Part shown: positions 41,260 to 49,540 of the stretch, one piece after another
Layout of the letters: every line of letters starts with the position of its first letter
Numbering within the stretch: the stretch's first letter is position 1
DNA from: Falsochrobactrum ovis
GTDB lineage: Bacteria > Pseudomonadota > Alphaproteobacteria > Rhizobiales > Rhizobiaceae
Direction of reading: 5' to 3'
DNA: 64,000 bases
Assembly (NCBI RefSeq): GCF_003259955.1
Contig: NZ_QLMK01000002.1
Location: 351,137 to 415,136 of the forward strand
Made by a program: the position numbers and the translations under genes
Notes under the pieces: model-generated
Seen by the model: only the letters and a program-made list of their open reading frames with translations
What the model was told of the DNA's origin: nothing
The model's database searches: none

Positions 41260-42621
41260 ATGGCAGCGGATATTCTTGTCGTTGACGATGAAGTCGATAT
41301 TCGGGAACTGGTAGCTGGTATCTTGAGCGATGAAGGGTATGAAACCCGAACAGCTTTTGATGCGGACAGTGCGCTGGCCGCAATCGATGATCGTGTGCCC
41401 CGTCTGGTGTTTTTGGATATTTGGTTGCAAGGAAGTCGTCTAGACGGTCTGGCACTGCTTGATGAGATCAAGAAACAGCACCCTGATTTGCCAGTGGTGA
41501 TGATATCTGGTCACGGCAATATTGAAACGGCAGTATCCGCAATCAGGCGCGGTGCATATGATTTTATCGAAAAGCCATTCAAGGCCGATCGGCTGATTCT
41601 TGTCGCTGAACGGGCGTTAGAGACTTCCAAGCTCAAACGGGAAGTTTCGAATTTGCGAAAACGTGGTGGCCACAATCTGGACCTGATTGGAACCTCGCTT
41701 GCATGCAATCAGTTGCGGCAGACAATTGAACGGGTCGCGCCAACAAATAGTCGCATCATGATTACCGGGCCGTCTGGAGCCGGGAAGGAACTAGCGGCGC
41801 GTGTCATTCATGCGAGTTCTAGCCGGGCGAATGGTCCGTTTGTGACGGTGAATTCTGCAACGATCACACCGGAGCGGATGGAAATAGAGCTGTTCGGTAC
41901 CGAAATGGACGGAGGAGAACGCAAAGTCGGTGCGCTGGAAGAAGCGCATGGCGGTATTCTATATCTGGATGAAATTGCAGATATGCCGCGGGAAACCCAG
42001 AATAAAATTCTTCGGGTTTTGGTGGATCAGCAGTTTGAACGGGTGGGCGGTACGAAACGTGTGAAAGTTGATGTCCGCATTATTTCATCTACCGCGCAAA
42101 ATCTGGAAGGGATGATTGCAGAGGGCACTTTCCGGGAAGATCTCTATCATCGTTTGTCGGTGGTTCCTGTGCATGTCCCGCCGCTTGCTTCCCGACGTGA
42201 AGATATTCCCGCGCTGGTCGAATATTTCATGGCTCAAATTGCTGAGCAAACCGGCATTAAACCGCGACAAATTGGTGCCGATGCGATGGCGGTTTTGCAG
42301 GCACATAGTTGGCCTGGGAATATTCGACAGCTAAGAAACAATGTTGAACGCCTTATGATTCTTGCACGCGGCGATAATCCGGATGAGCCGGTTACCGCTG
42401 ATTTGTTGCCTGCCGAAATCGGAGATACATTGCCACGGGCTCCCACGGAAGCAGATCAGCACATTATGGCGCTTCCGTTAAGGGAAGCGAGAGAACGTTT
42501 TGAGAAGGAATATTTGATTGCCCAGATAAATCGTTTCGGGGGCAATATTTCGCGAACAGCGGAATTTGTCGGCATGGAGCGCTCGGCACTGCATCGCAAG
42601 CTTAAATCGCTTGGAGTTTAA
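41260..42621 (+). CDS. ntrX: NtrX, NtrC-family response regulator lacking the sigma-54 contact loop
   Basis: Partner regulator of NtrY. The 453-residue product has a receiver domain (DDE at residues 9-11, phosphoacceptor Asp53 in VFLDIWLQ, Lys in IEKPF), an AAA+ domain with Walker A GPSGAGKE and GGILYLDEIADMP, and a Fis-type helix-turn-helix (GNISRTAEFVGMERSALHRKLKSLG). Where NtrC has EKGAFTGA, this protein reads EMDGGERKVGA, so it probably does not activate sigma-54. It begins one base after the ntrY stop. The longer upstream frame from 41215 lies inside ntrY and was not used. Confidence 0.95.
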   Translation: MAADILVVDDEVDIRELVAGILSDEGYETRTAFDADSALAAIDDRVPRLVFLDIWLQGSRLDGLALLDEIKKQHPDLPVVMISGHGNIETAVSAIRRGAYDFIEKPFKADRLILVAERALETSKLKREVSNLRKRGGHNLDLIGTSLACNQLRQTIERVAPTNSRIMITGPSGAGKELAARVIHASSSRANGPFVTVNSATITPERMEIELFGTEMDGGERKVGALEEAHGGILYLDEIADMPRETQNKILRVLVDQQFERVGGTKRVKVDVRIISSTAQNLEGMIAEGTFREDLYHRLSVVPVHVPPLASRREDIPALVEYFMAQIAEQTGIKPRQIGADAMAVLQAHSWPGNIRQLRNNVERLMILARGDNPDEPVTADLLPAEIGDTLPRAPTEADQHIMALPLREARERFEKEYLIAQINRFGGNISRTAEFVGMERSALHRKLKSLGV

Positions 42622-42694
42622 GAGATTCCGTGCCCTTTCTGCCTGTAGCCAATAATTTTAATGAGATTGAAAATCTAAGTTAGGCGGAACGACC

Positions 42695-44071
42695 ATGCGG
42701 GTAATCGTATGTGGTGCAGGACAGGTCGGGTATGGTATTGCCGAACGTCTTGCAGCCGAAGAAAATGACGTTTCAGTCATTGATACTTCGGCCAAGCATA
42801 TTGAAGTTGTTCGAGATACGCTCGACGTACGCGGTTATGTGGGGCATGGATCCCAGCCAGACGTGCTCGCGGCAGCGGGTGCGGATGAAGCGGATATGGT
42901 GATTGCAGTTACCTTATCTGACGAAGTCAACATGGTGGCTTGTCAGGTCGCGCATTCGGTTTTTCATGTCCCGACTAAAATTGCGCGCATCCGTGCGCAT
43001 TCTTATCTGCATCCGGAATATCAGGATCTATTTCTTCGCGAAAATCTTCCGATTGACGTCATAATTTCTCCTGAGCTTGAAGTCGCTGAAGTTGTCTTGC
43101 GTCGGATCGCTTTGCAAGGTGCTTCCGACGTTTTGCGCTTTGCCGATGAAAAGATCATTGGCCTAGCTATTGAGTGCCTCAACGAATGCCCGGTGATCAA
43201 TACGCCGCTTAAGCAATTATCTGACCTATTTCCAGATCTGTCTGCGACCGTTGTTGGTGTGGTGCGAAAAGATAGGCTTTTCATACCGCGTTCGTCCGAT
43301 GAGCTTCATGCGGGAGATTTGGCTTATGTAATTACCACTCAGGAGCAAGTACGACGCACGCTTTCGCTTTTTGGACATGAAACGCCGGAGGCGAGGCGGA
43401 TCGTTATTGCTGGGGGTGGTAATGTAGGGCTTTATGTTGCAAAAGCCATTGAAGAAAGAAAATGGCCGACGCGGGTAAAATTAATCGAAAGCCAGCAGGA
43501 ACGCGCATTTGCGATTGCCGATCAGCTAAGCCACACCATGGTTTTGCATGGTAGTGCTCTTGATCAGGCTTTGTTGCTAGAGGCGGATGTGGATGATGCT
43601 GACCTTATGGTGACACTGACGAACCAAGATCAGGTAAATATTTTATCTAGCATCATGGCTAAGCGCCTTGGGTGTAAGGCAAATATGGCGTTGATCAATA
43701 ATGTCGCCTATCAGGATTTTACCCATATGGTGGGCATTGATGCTTATATTAATCCCAAAGCAGTCACCATATCAAAAATTCTTCAACATGTACGGCGTGG
43801 GCGTATTCGCGCTGTTTACAGTGTCTATCGTGATAACGCTGAAATCATCGAAGCTGACGCTCTGGAAACATCGTCACTTGTCGGTGGTCCGTTGCGTGAA
43901 CTTGATCTGCCGAAAGGTTTGCGGATTGGTGCCATCCTTCGAGATGGGAAGGTTATTCAGCCTAATGGGGATACCCACATCAGACCCAAAGACCGAGTAG
44001 TCATTTTTGCACTATCGGATTCGATCAGAGATGTAGAGCAGATGTTCCGCGTAAGTCTCGAGTTCTTCTGA
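42695..44071 (+). CDS. trkA: TrkA, potassium uptake regulatory subunit
   Basis: Peripheral NAD-binding subunit that gates Trk potassium channels on the inner face of the membrane. The 458-residue product contains two RCK halves. The first starts RVIVCGAGQVGYGIAERLA with a C-terminal TrkA_C domain, and the second RIVIAGGGNVGLYVAKAIEE with another TrkA_C domain ending near residue 455. The two-fold internal duplication is standard for TrkA. The membrane partner TrkH is not nearby. AGGCGGAAC precedes the ATG; the ntrX-trkA order is conserved in alphaproteobacteria. Confidence 0.96.
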   Translation: MRVIVCGAGQVGYGIAERLAAEENDVSVIDTSAKHIEVVRDTLDVRGYVGHGSQPDVLAAAGADEADMVIAVTLSDEVNMVACQVAHSVFHVPTKIARIRAHSYLHPEYQDLFLRENLPIDVIISPELEVAEVVLRRIALQGASDVLRFADEKIIGLAIECLNECPVINTPLKQLSDLFPDLSATVVGVVRKDRLFIPRSSDELHAGDLAYVITTQEQVRRTLSLFGHETPEARRIVIAGGGNVGLYVAKAIEERKWPTRVKLIESQQERAFAIADQLSHTMVLHGSALDQALLLEADVDDADLMVTLTNQDQVNILSSIMAKRLGCKANMALINNVAYQDFTHMVGIDAYINPKAVTISKILQHVRRGRIRAVYSVYRDNAEIIEADALETSSLVGGPLRELDLPKGLRIGAILRDGKVIQPNGDTHIRPKDRVVIFALSDSIRDVEQMFRVSLEFF

Positions 44072-44086
44072 TTCTGGGGGGCAGTA

Positions 44087-44914
44087 ATGGATATATGCAC
44101 ATTTTGGTATGGGCCTCGATTGCGCGAGGTTGACCGTATTTGTCTTGCATCAATGGTGATGACCGGGCAGAAGGTCAAACTCTTCGCTTACGATACTATT
44201 GAAAACGTGCCGCAGGGTGTCGAACTGCATGATGCTTCACGCATTTTGCCGAGATCAGCATTTAAGCGGTTGGATCCTTCTTATCCTAATTTCAAAAACC
44301 GGATTACCATCGTCCAGTTCAGCGATATATTTCGTATTATGCTGATGAAACATAGCCAAGGTGTGTGGCTGGATACCGATGTCTATTTGGTTAAACAGTT
44401 TCATCCTGATCCGACAAAGCCTTATCTGGCACGAGAAAATCGTTCTCGCGTTGGCGTTTCGGCACTTTATTTTCCGCATGATCATCCCATCATAGGTGAA
44501 TTTGAAGCCTATATGAGAGGCACGGACCCTTTACCAGATTGGCTTGGTATCCGGAGAGGCAGGTTAAGCCCATTCTATTATCGTTTAACGGGCAAAGAGA
44601 TCACGCCCGCAGCGATTGGGATTACCGTGTTCGGTAATGACGGAATTTCTAGGCTTGCCCGAAAATACTCGATCTTCAAGGATGCGGCCCCGCAAGAAAA
44701 TTTTTATTATTGGGTGGGTAAGGAAGCGACGCGCATCTATGATCCGGCTTATGGGTTAGAACCGCTCAACCATCCGGATTTTATCGGATTTCATATTCAT
44801 AAGAAACATCCGCAAGTTGTGCGGTTAGAGCAGGGGAGTTTTTATCAGTGGGCGATTGATCGCTTACCGCGATCGCAACTTATCGAGCAGGATCAACAAT
44901 ACGAAATGGGATAA
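44087..44914 (+). CDS. DXD-type glycosyltransferase (Gly_transf_sug-like), substrate unknown
   Basis: The 275-residue product resembles sugar transferases with a DXD motif: a nucleotide-sugar fold at the N-terminus (MDICTFWYGPRLREVDRICLASMVMTGQKVKLF), then FSDIFRIMLMKHSQGVWLDTDVYLVKQF, in which Asp96-Thr97-Asp98 is the likely metal/sugar-nucleotide site. SDIFR preceding the DXD is typical of the capsule/mannosyl-transferase-like group. No signal peptide or membrane helix is seen. It sits 15 bases after trkA with a GGGGGG ribosome site and before hfq, in no polysaccharide cluster, so donor and acceptor cannot be inferred. Confidence 0.8.
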   Translation: MDICTFWYGPRLREVDRICLASMVMTGQKVKLFAYDTIENVPQGVELHDASRILPRSAFKRLDPSYPNFKNRITIVQFSDIFRIMLMKHSQGVWLDTDVYLVKQFHPDPTKPYLARENRSRVGVSALYFPHDHPIIGEFEAYMRGTDPLPDWLGIRRGRLSPFYYRLTGKEITPAAIGITVFGNDGISRLARKYSIFKDAAPQENFYYWVGKEATRIYDPAYGLEPLNHPDFIGFHIHKKHPQVVRLEQGSFYQWAIDRLPRSQLIEQDQQYEMG

Positions 44915-45089
44915 ACCCGTTGATAGAAGCCTGAATGATCTTTTTCGGGGCGTGGATATACAAATCACGGTTGCTTTAAAAATGGCAGCCTGTTAACCGA
45001 TTCAACTAGCGAAGCAGTTGATATCTACAGCAACCGCATCAGGTTGAGGATTTGCGCGCTCCTCTAACTTGATTTATATGTGCGCGAAC

Positions 45090-45112
45090 GCTCATCTTCT
45101 AATAAGATGAGC
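45090..45112 (+). promoter_or_regulatory. Perfect hairpin in the hfq leader
   Basis: GCTCATCTT (45090-45098), CTAAT, AAGATGAGC (45104-45112): a perfect 9-bp stem ending 32 bases before the hfq ATG. There is no T-tract after it. It could shape the hfq 5' untranslated region, where Hfq is known to repress its own translation in enterobacteria and rhizobia. Confidence 0.5.
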
Positions 45113-45144
45113 CGACTGCTGATCGATTAAAAGGAATAAAAAAA

Positions 45145-45381
45145 ATGGCTGAACGATCGCAAAATCTTCAAGACCTCTTTCTAAATTCTGTACGTAAACA
45201 GAAAATTTCTCTGACGATTTTTCTTATTAATGGCGTGAAACTAACCGGAATTGTCACGTCATTTGACAATTTTTGCGTTCTTTTGCGCCGAGATGGGCAT
45301 TCGCAACTAGTTTATAAGCACGCAATTTCTACAATTATGCCCAGTCAGCCTGTGCAGATGTTTGAAAGCGAAGAAGCCTGA
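45145..45381 (+). CDS. hfq: Hfq, RNA chaperone
   Basis: Hexameric Sm-like protein pairing small RNAs with messengers. The 78-residue product is nearly all Sm core: [38 protein letters not shown] (Sm1), [19 protein letters not shown] (Sm2, with the YKHA motif of the proximal RNA site) and a very short C-terminal tail, as usual for alphaproteobacteria. AAAGGAA precedes the ATG. It sits in the conserved hfq-hflX pair, after a 230-base leader with a perfect hairpin at 45090-45112. Confidence 0.98.
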   Translation: MAERSQNLQDLFLNSVRKQKISLTIFLINGVKLTGIVTSFDNFCVLLRRDGHSQLVYKHAISTIMPSQPVQMFESEEA

Positions 45382-45399
45382 TATCCAGTTTCGCTTCAT

Positions 45400-45436
45400 A
45401 TCGCGGCCGAAATTCGATCGGATTTATGGCCGCGAT
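45400..45436. other. Long imperfect inverted repeat between hfq and hflX
   Basis: ATCGCGGCC (45400-45408) pairs with GGCCGCGAT (45428-45436), and the interior can pair further. There is no T-tract, so it looks more like an RNA processing or attenuation structure, or a small intergenic palindrome, than a terminator. Confidence 0.55.
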
Positions 45437-45521
45437 AGCAGCTTCGGGTCACTTTGGTTTGAAACATCTTGCAGAGCGCCCTATCTGCAATTTCAGTTTC
45501 CTGCACCCGGAGTAAATTTGC

Positions 45522-46940
45522 TTGTCCAAATTCGAGGATAATAATACGCCGTCCACGCATCAGGCCAAAGATGCAAACGGCTTGAAAAATCCGCTGACAA
45601 AAGCAGCGGTTGTCGTTCCGATACTGCCTGAGCGCTTTAATTCAAATATCGCTGGCGAGGAAACCACCAAACCCCGTTTTGAACGATCTAATGATGCTCG
45701 GCTTGAAGAAGCCAAGGGGCTGGCCCGAGCTATTAATTTAGATATTGTATTTGCCGAAGCTATCATAGTGAATATGCCTCGACCTGCGACCCTGTTGGGC
45801 GTCGGCAAGGTTGAGGAAATAGCAGAGATGATCAAAGAGCGCGATATTGAGCTCGTCATTGTTGATCATTCGCTTACCCCTGTTCAGCAACGTAATCTAG
45901 AAAAAGAGTGGAACATCAAGGTTATAGACCGGACTGGCCTTATCTTAGAAATATTCGGTGAACGTGCGCGTACCAAGGAAGGTACGCTTCAGGTGGAGTT
46001 GGCCCATCTTAACTATCAAAAGGGGCGTTTGGTTAGAAGTTGGACCCACTTGGAGCGTCAGCGCGGTGGTAGTGGCTTTCTTGGTGGTCCCGGTGAAACT
46101 CAACTTGAAGCTGACCGGCGCATAATTCAGGAAAAAATTCTACGCATCCAACGGGAGCTTAAAACGGTCGTGCGGACCCGCAATCTGCATCGGCAGAAAC
46201 GCCGAAAAGTGCCGCATCCTATCGTAGCTTTGGTTGGATACACCAACGCCGGAAAATCAACTTTGTTTAACCGGATGACTGGCGCGGATGTGCTGGCCGA
46301 AGACATGCTGTTTGCTACGCTAGACCCCACATTGCGCCGCATCCGTTTGCCGCATGGTGAAATGGTCATTTTATCAGATACGGTCGGTTTCATTTCAAAT
46401 CTTCCTCACCATCTGGTGGCGGCGTTCCGGGCCACGTTGGAAGAAGTTGTGGAAGCCGATCTGATTTTACATGTGAGGGACATATCGGATCCCGATAATG
46501 CTGCGCAATCGGAAGATGTTGAAACGATCCTGAGCAGCCTTGGGATCAAAGCAAATGATCAAAAGCGATTAATCGAGGTTTGGAATAAAATTGATAATCT
46601 TGATGAATCCGGGCGCGAAACCGCATTGCGACTTGCAGCAGCCGGGAGTGATGAGGTCCGGCCAATTCCGGTGTCGGCATTAACCGGTGAAGGTGTTGAC
46701 AAGTTGCTTGCCGTGATCGAAACGCGTATCGCTGGGAAATTAATTACAGCAGAACTCGTTCTTTCGCCGTTTGAGCTGCATTTGTTAGATTGGATTTATC
46801 AGCATGGCAGCGACATAAGGCGTGACGATCTGGAGGATGGCGCGGTTCGGATTCAAGTTACGCTCACCGAAAATGCGCAAAGAATGCTTAACGATATGCG
46901 AAGCAACCAGTCTGACGGTCCGGAATTGGACGAAGGTTGA
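45522..46940 (+). CDS. hflX: HflX, ribosome-associated GTPase
   Basis: Splits stalled ribosomes after heat and other stress. The 472-residue product has the HflX N-domain (LLGVGKVEEIAEMIKERDIELVIVDHSLTPVQQRNLEKEW), a coiled linker with GSGFLGGPGETQLEADRR, and the G domain with Walker A GYTNAGKSTLFNRMTG, switch II DTVGFISNLPHHLVAAF and NKID. The start is TTG 45522 (MSKFEDNN), supported by CCGGAG about ten bases upstream and by no ATG close enough to keep the N-domain. It is the usual partner of hfq. Confidence 0.93.
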   Translation: MSKFEDNNTPSTHQAKDANGLKNPLTKAAVVVPILPERFNSNIAGEETTKPRFERSNDARLEEAKGLARAINLDIVFAEAIIVNMPRPATLLGVGKVEEIAEMIKERDIELVIVDHSLTPVQQRNLEKEWNIKVIDRTGLILEIFGERARTKEGTLQVELAHLNYQKGRLVRSWTHLERQRGGSGFLGGPGETQLEADRRIIQEKILRIQRELKTVVRTRNLHRQKRRKVPHPIVALVGYTNAGKSTLFNRMTGADVLAEDMLFATLDPTLRRIRLPHGEMVILSDTVGFISNLPHHLVAAFRATLEEVVEADLILHVRDISDPDNAAQSEDVETILSSLGIKANDQKRLIEVWNKIDNLDESGRETALRLAAAGSDEVRPIPVSALTGEGVDKLLAVIETRIAGKLITAELVLSPFELHLLDWIYQHGSDIRRDDLEDGAVRIQVTLTENAQRMLNDMRSNQSDGPELDEG

Positions 46941-47031
46941 ACAGCATCTTGCGGAATAGGGGCGCAAGGCCCTATGTATGGACACTTGACGATTCAAATC
47001 ATCTTATCGCGATAAATACCCAGAGGCCATA

Positions 47032-47661
47032 ATGAGAGACCCTATCGAAACCGTCATGAACCTCGTGCCTATGGTGGTTGAGCAGACCAACCGTGGTGAG
47101 CGGGCCTATGATATTTTCTCACGCTTGCTAAAAGAGCGCATCATTTTTGTAAACGGCCCGGTGGAAGACGGAATGTCGATGCTGGTTTGTGCGCAGCTGT
47201 TGTTTCTGGAAGCGGAAAATCCGAAAAAAGAGATCAACATGTATATCAACTCGCCCGGCGGCATAGTGACTTCGGGAATGGCGATATACGATACGATGCA
47301 ATTCATCAAACCGCCGGTTTCCACGCTTTGCATGGGGCAGGCAGCATCGATGGGCTCGTTATTGTTGACCGCTGGTGCCACTGGACAGCGTTATGCGCTT
47401 CCAAATGCGCGTATCATGGTCCATCAGCCTTCAGGAGGTTTTCAAGGGCAGGCTTCAGATATTGAGCGCCATGCTCAAGATATTATCAAATTGAAACGCC
47501 GCCTTAATGAGATTTATGTGAAGCACACTGGTCGGGATTACGAAACCATTGAGCGTACACTCGATCGTGATCATTTTATGACAGCGCAAGAGGCACTTGA
47601 ATTCGGCCTTATTGATAAAGTGATTGAATCGCGCGAATCAGGTGTTGAAGAGACTGAGTAA
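47032..47661 (+). CDS. clpP: ClpP, ATP-dependent protease proteolytic subunit
   Basis: Tetradecameric serine protease that works with ClpX and ClpA. The 209-residue product has the catalytic Ser106 in [15 protein letters not shown], His131 in [13 protein letters not shown] and the Asp in [18 protein letters not shown]. The propeptide is short ([19 protein letters not shown]). AGAGG precedes the ATG. It lies ahead of clpX and lon in the conserved proteolysis block, but a 312-base gap and a weak terminator separate it from clpX. Confidence 0.98.
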   Translation: MRDPIETVMNLVPMVVEQTNRGERAYDIFSRLLKERIIFVNGPVEDGMSMLVCAQLLFLEAENPKKEINMYINSPGGIVTSGMAIYDTMQFIKPPVSTLCMGQAASMGSLLLTAGATGQRYALPNARIMVHQPSGGFQGQASDIERHAQDIIKLKRRLNEIYVKHTGRDYETIERTLDRDHFMTAQEALEFGLIDKVIESRESGVEETE

Positions 47662-47973
47662 GGACTCATTTTCAAATTTCCTGATTTTTAATAGGAATCG
47701 CCACAAAAGTGGCTTATTTCTTAGTCGTACGTGGATGTTAACGACTATCGTTAAGTAAGTGTTGGGGTTCGGGCGTTAGATTTGTCCCCAGCAAGCGGAA
47801 TTGGCGGGGAAGGTTGTTTTACGATTGTTCCTCGCCGTAGGTTCTGCAACAGTCACCAAATAATCTTCTTCGGTCGGGAAGATTCGGTGACGACACGAAG
47901 CCCGAACCAAAAACGATCAGAATGAATCAACGAGGAATCGACCTTCATTCTGGTTTATTGAAAGGAAACTGCA
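47662..47973. other. Structured clpP-clpX intergenic region, no gene seen
   Basis: Holds a weak terminator (47700-47722), a composite hairpin (GTCACC 47852-47857 with GGTGAC 47886-47891; inside it AATCTTC 47862-47868 with GAAGATT 47878-47884) and another inverted repeat (AGAATGAA 47919-47926 with TTCATTCT 47944-47951) just before the clpX ribosome site. No open frame is convincing. Confidence 0.6.
47700..47722 (+). terminator. Weak terminator after clpP
   Basis: GCCAC (47700-47704) and GTGGC (47709-47713) around AAAA, followed by TTATTTCTT. The 5-bp stem is short, so readthrough into clpX is plausible. Confidence 0.5.
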
Positions 47974-49245
47974 ATGAGCAAAGTCAGCAACGGCGGCGAT
48001 GCAAAGAATACGCTTTATTGCTCGTTTTGTGGCAAAAGCCAGCATGAAGTTCGTAAGCTGATTGCAGGCCCGACCGTATTTATCTGTGATGAATGTGTCG
48101 AACTTTGCATGGACATTATCCGCGAGGAAAATAAAACCTCGATGGTAAAGTCGCGTGAAGGTGTCCCAACGCCGCAAGAAATCATGACTGTTCTGGATGA
48201 TTACGTCATCGGACAGCAGGGCGCTAAGCGTGTTCTTTCGGTGGCTGTGCACAATCACTACAAACGTCTGGCGCATCAGAGCAAGAGCAATGATATTGAA
48301 CTTGCCAAGTCGAATATTCTCTTAGTAGGTCCGACGGGTTGCGGTAAAACATATCTCGCGCAGACCCTGGCACGCATCATTGATGTGCCATTCACGATGG
48401 CTGACGCTACCACATTGACCGAAGCGGGCTATGTTGGTGAGGATGTCGAGAATATTATTCTGAAGCTACTTCAGTCGGCTGATTATAATGTCGAGCGCGC
48501 ACAGCGTGGTATCGTCTATATCGACGAAGTGGATAAAATCAGCCGCAAGTCGGACAATCCGTCAATAACACGGGATGTTTCCGGTGAAGGTGTGCAGCAG
48601 GCTTTGCTGAAGATCATGGAAGGCACCGTAGCATCGGTTCCGCCACAGGGTGGTCGCAAGCATCCACAGCAGGAATTTTTGCAGGTGGACACTACGAATA
48701 TCCTGTTCATTTGTGGTGGAGCTTTTGCGGGGCTGGATAAAATTATTTCCGCTCGTGGTGAAAAGACTTCGATTGGCTTTGGCGCAACGGTGAAATCGGT
48801 CGATGAACGCCGTATCGGAGATATTTTCCGCGAGCTTGAGCCGGAAGATCTGCTGAAATTTGGCCTTATCCCAGAATTTGTGGGGCGTTTGCCTGTTATC
48901 GCCACGCTTGAAGATCTGGATGTCGATGCTCTGGTGAGAATTCTGACCGAGCCGAAGAATGCTCTCGTGAAGCAATATCAGCGACTTTTCGATATGGAAA
49001 ATGTTGAGCTGAGCTTCCATGACGAAGCTTTGCGCGCAATTGCCAATAGGGCAGTGGAACGCAAAACCGGTGCGCGTGGGCTTCGGTCGATCATGGAGAA
49101 AATTCTTCTCGATACAATGTTTGAACTGCCCACTTTGGATGGCGTTCAAGAAGTTGTGATTTCGGGCGATGTGGTAGACGGTAGCGCACGGCCACTCTAT
49201 ATCTATGCCGAAAGGCAGGATGAGAAAGAAAATGCGTCAGCATGA
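47974..49245 (+). CDS. clpX: ClpX, ATP-dependent unfoldase
   Basis: AAA+ hexamer that unfolds tagged proteins and feeds ClpP. The 423-residue product has the N-terminal zinc domain with two Cys pairs ([11 protein letters not shown] ... CDECVELC), Walker [16 protein letters not shown], pore loop GYVGEDVEN, Walker [10 protein letters not shown], the RKH-like loop, the ClpP-contacting IGF loop (KTSIGFGA) and the sensor-2 motif [32 protein letters not shown] precedes the ATG. The leader upstream is strongly structured. A GC-rich terminator follows at 49268. Confidence 0.98.
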   Translation: MSKVSNGGDAKNTLYCSFCGKSQHEVRKLIAGPTVFICDECVELCMDIIREENKTSMVKSREGVPTPQEIMTVLDDYVIGQQGAKRVLSVAVHNHYKRLAHQSKSNDIELAKSNILLVGPTGCGKTYLAQTLARIIDVPFTMADATTLTEAGYVGEDVENIILKLLQSADYNVERAQRGIVYIDEVDKISRKSDNPSITRDVSGEGVQQALLKIMEGTVASVPPQGGRKHPQQEFLQVDTTNILFICGGAFAGLDKIISARGEKTSIGFGATVKSVDERRIGDIFRELEPEDLLKFGLIPEFVGRLPVIATLEDLDVDALVRILTEPKNALVKQYQRLFDMENVELSFHDEALRAIANRAVERKTGARGLRSIMEKILLDTMFELPTLDGVQEVVISGDVVDGSARPLYIYAERQDEKENASA

Positions 49246-49267
49246 TTTGACATAATGTTGCCGGAGG

Positions 49268-49287
49268 GGCCGCGGAAGCGGCCTTTT
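49268..49287 (+). terminator. Rho-independent terminator after clpX
   Basis: GGCCGC (49268-49273), GGAA tetraloop, GCGGCC (49278-49283), then TTTT. It lies 22 bases after the clpX stop. Confidence 0.85.
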
Positions 49288-49423
49288 CTGCGTTTAATTC
49301 ACAAGGTGTGTTCAATGTCGTCAATGCTATCAGATTGCCGTGTGCAACTGCCTCAACGCAACAAGCTGTTATTGTACAAATGGACGGGACAGCGCAGGAT
49401 AGCTGACGATTCTATCAGCACCG

Positions 49424-49452
49424 CTTGAATTAAAGGATTCGACTCTCCAAGT
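49424..49452 (+). promoter_or_regulatory. Possible heat-shock (RpoH-like) promoter of lon
   Basis: CTTGAA (49424-49429) is followed after 17 bases by CCAAGTAT, about 90 bases before the lon start. The -35 element fits the RpoH pattern of alphaproteobacteria; the -10 fit is poor. lon is a usual heat-shock gene, which is the only further support. Confidence 0.3.
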
Positions 49453-49540
49453 ATGGACCGAAGCACGCTTTATGATCTGCCTTTGAATTAGGGGACGAAG
49501 GCGTGGCAATCGGGTCGAATGACCTGTGAAAGGACTTGAA

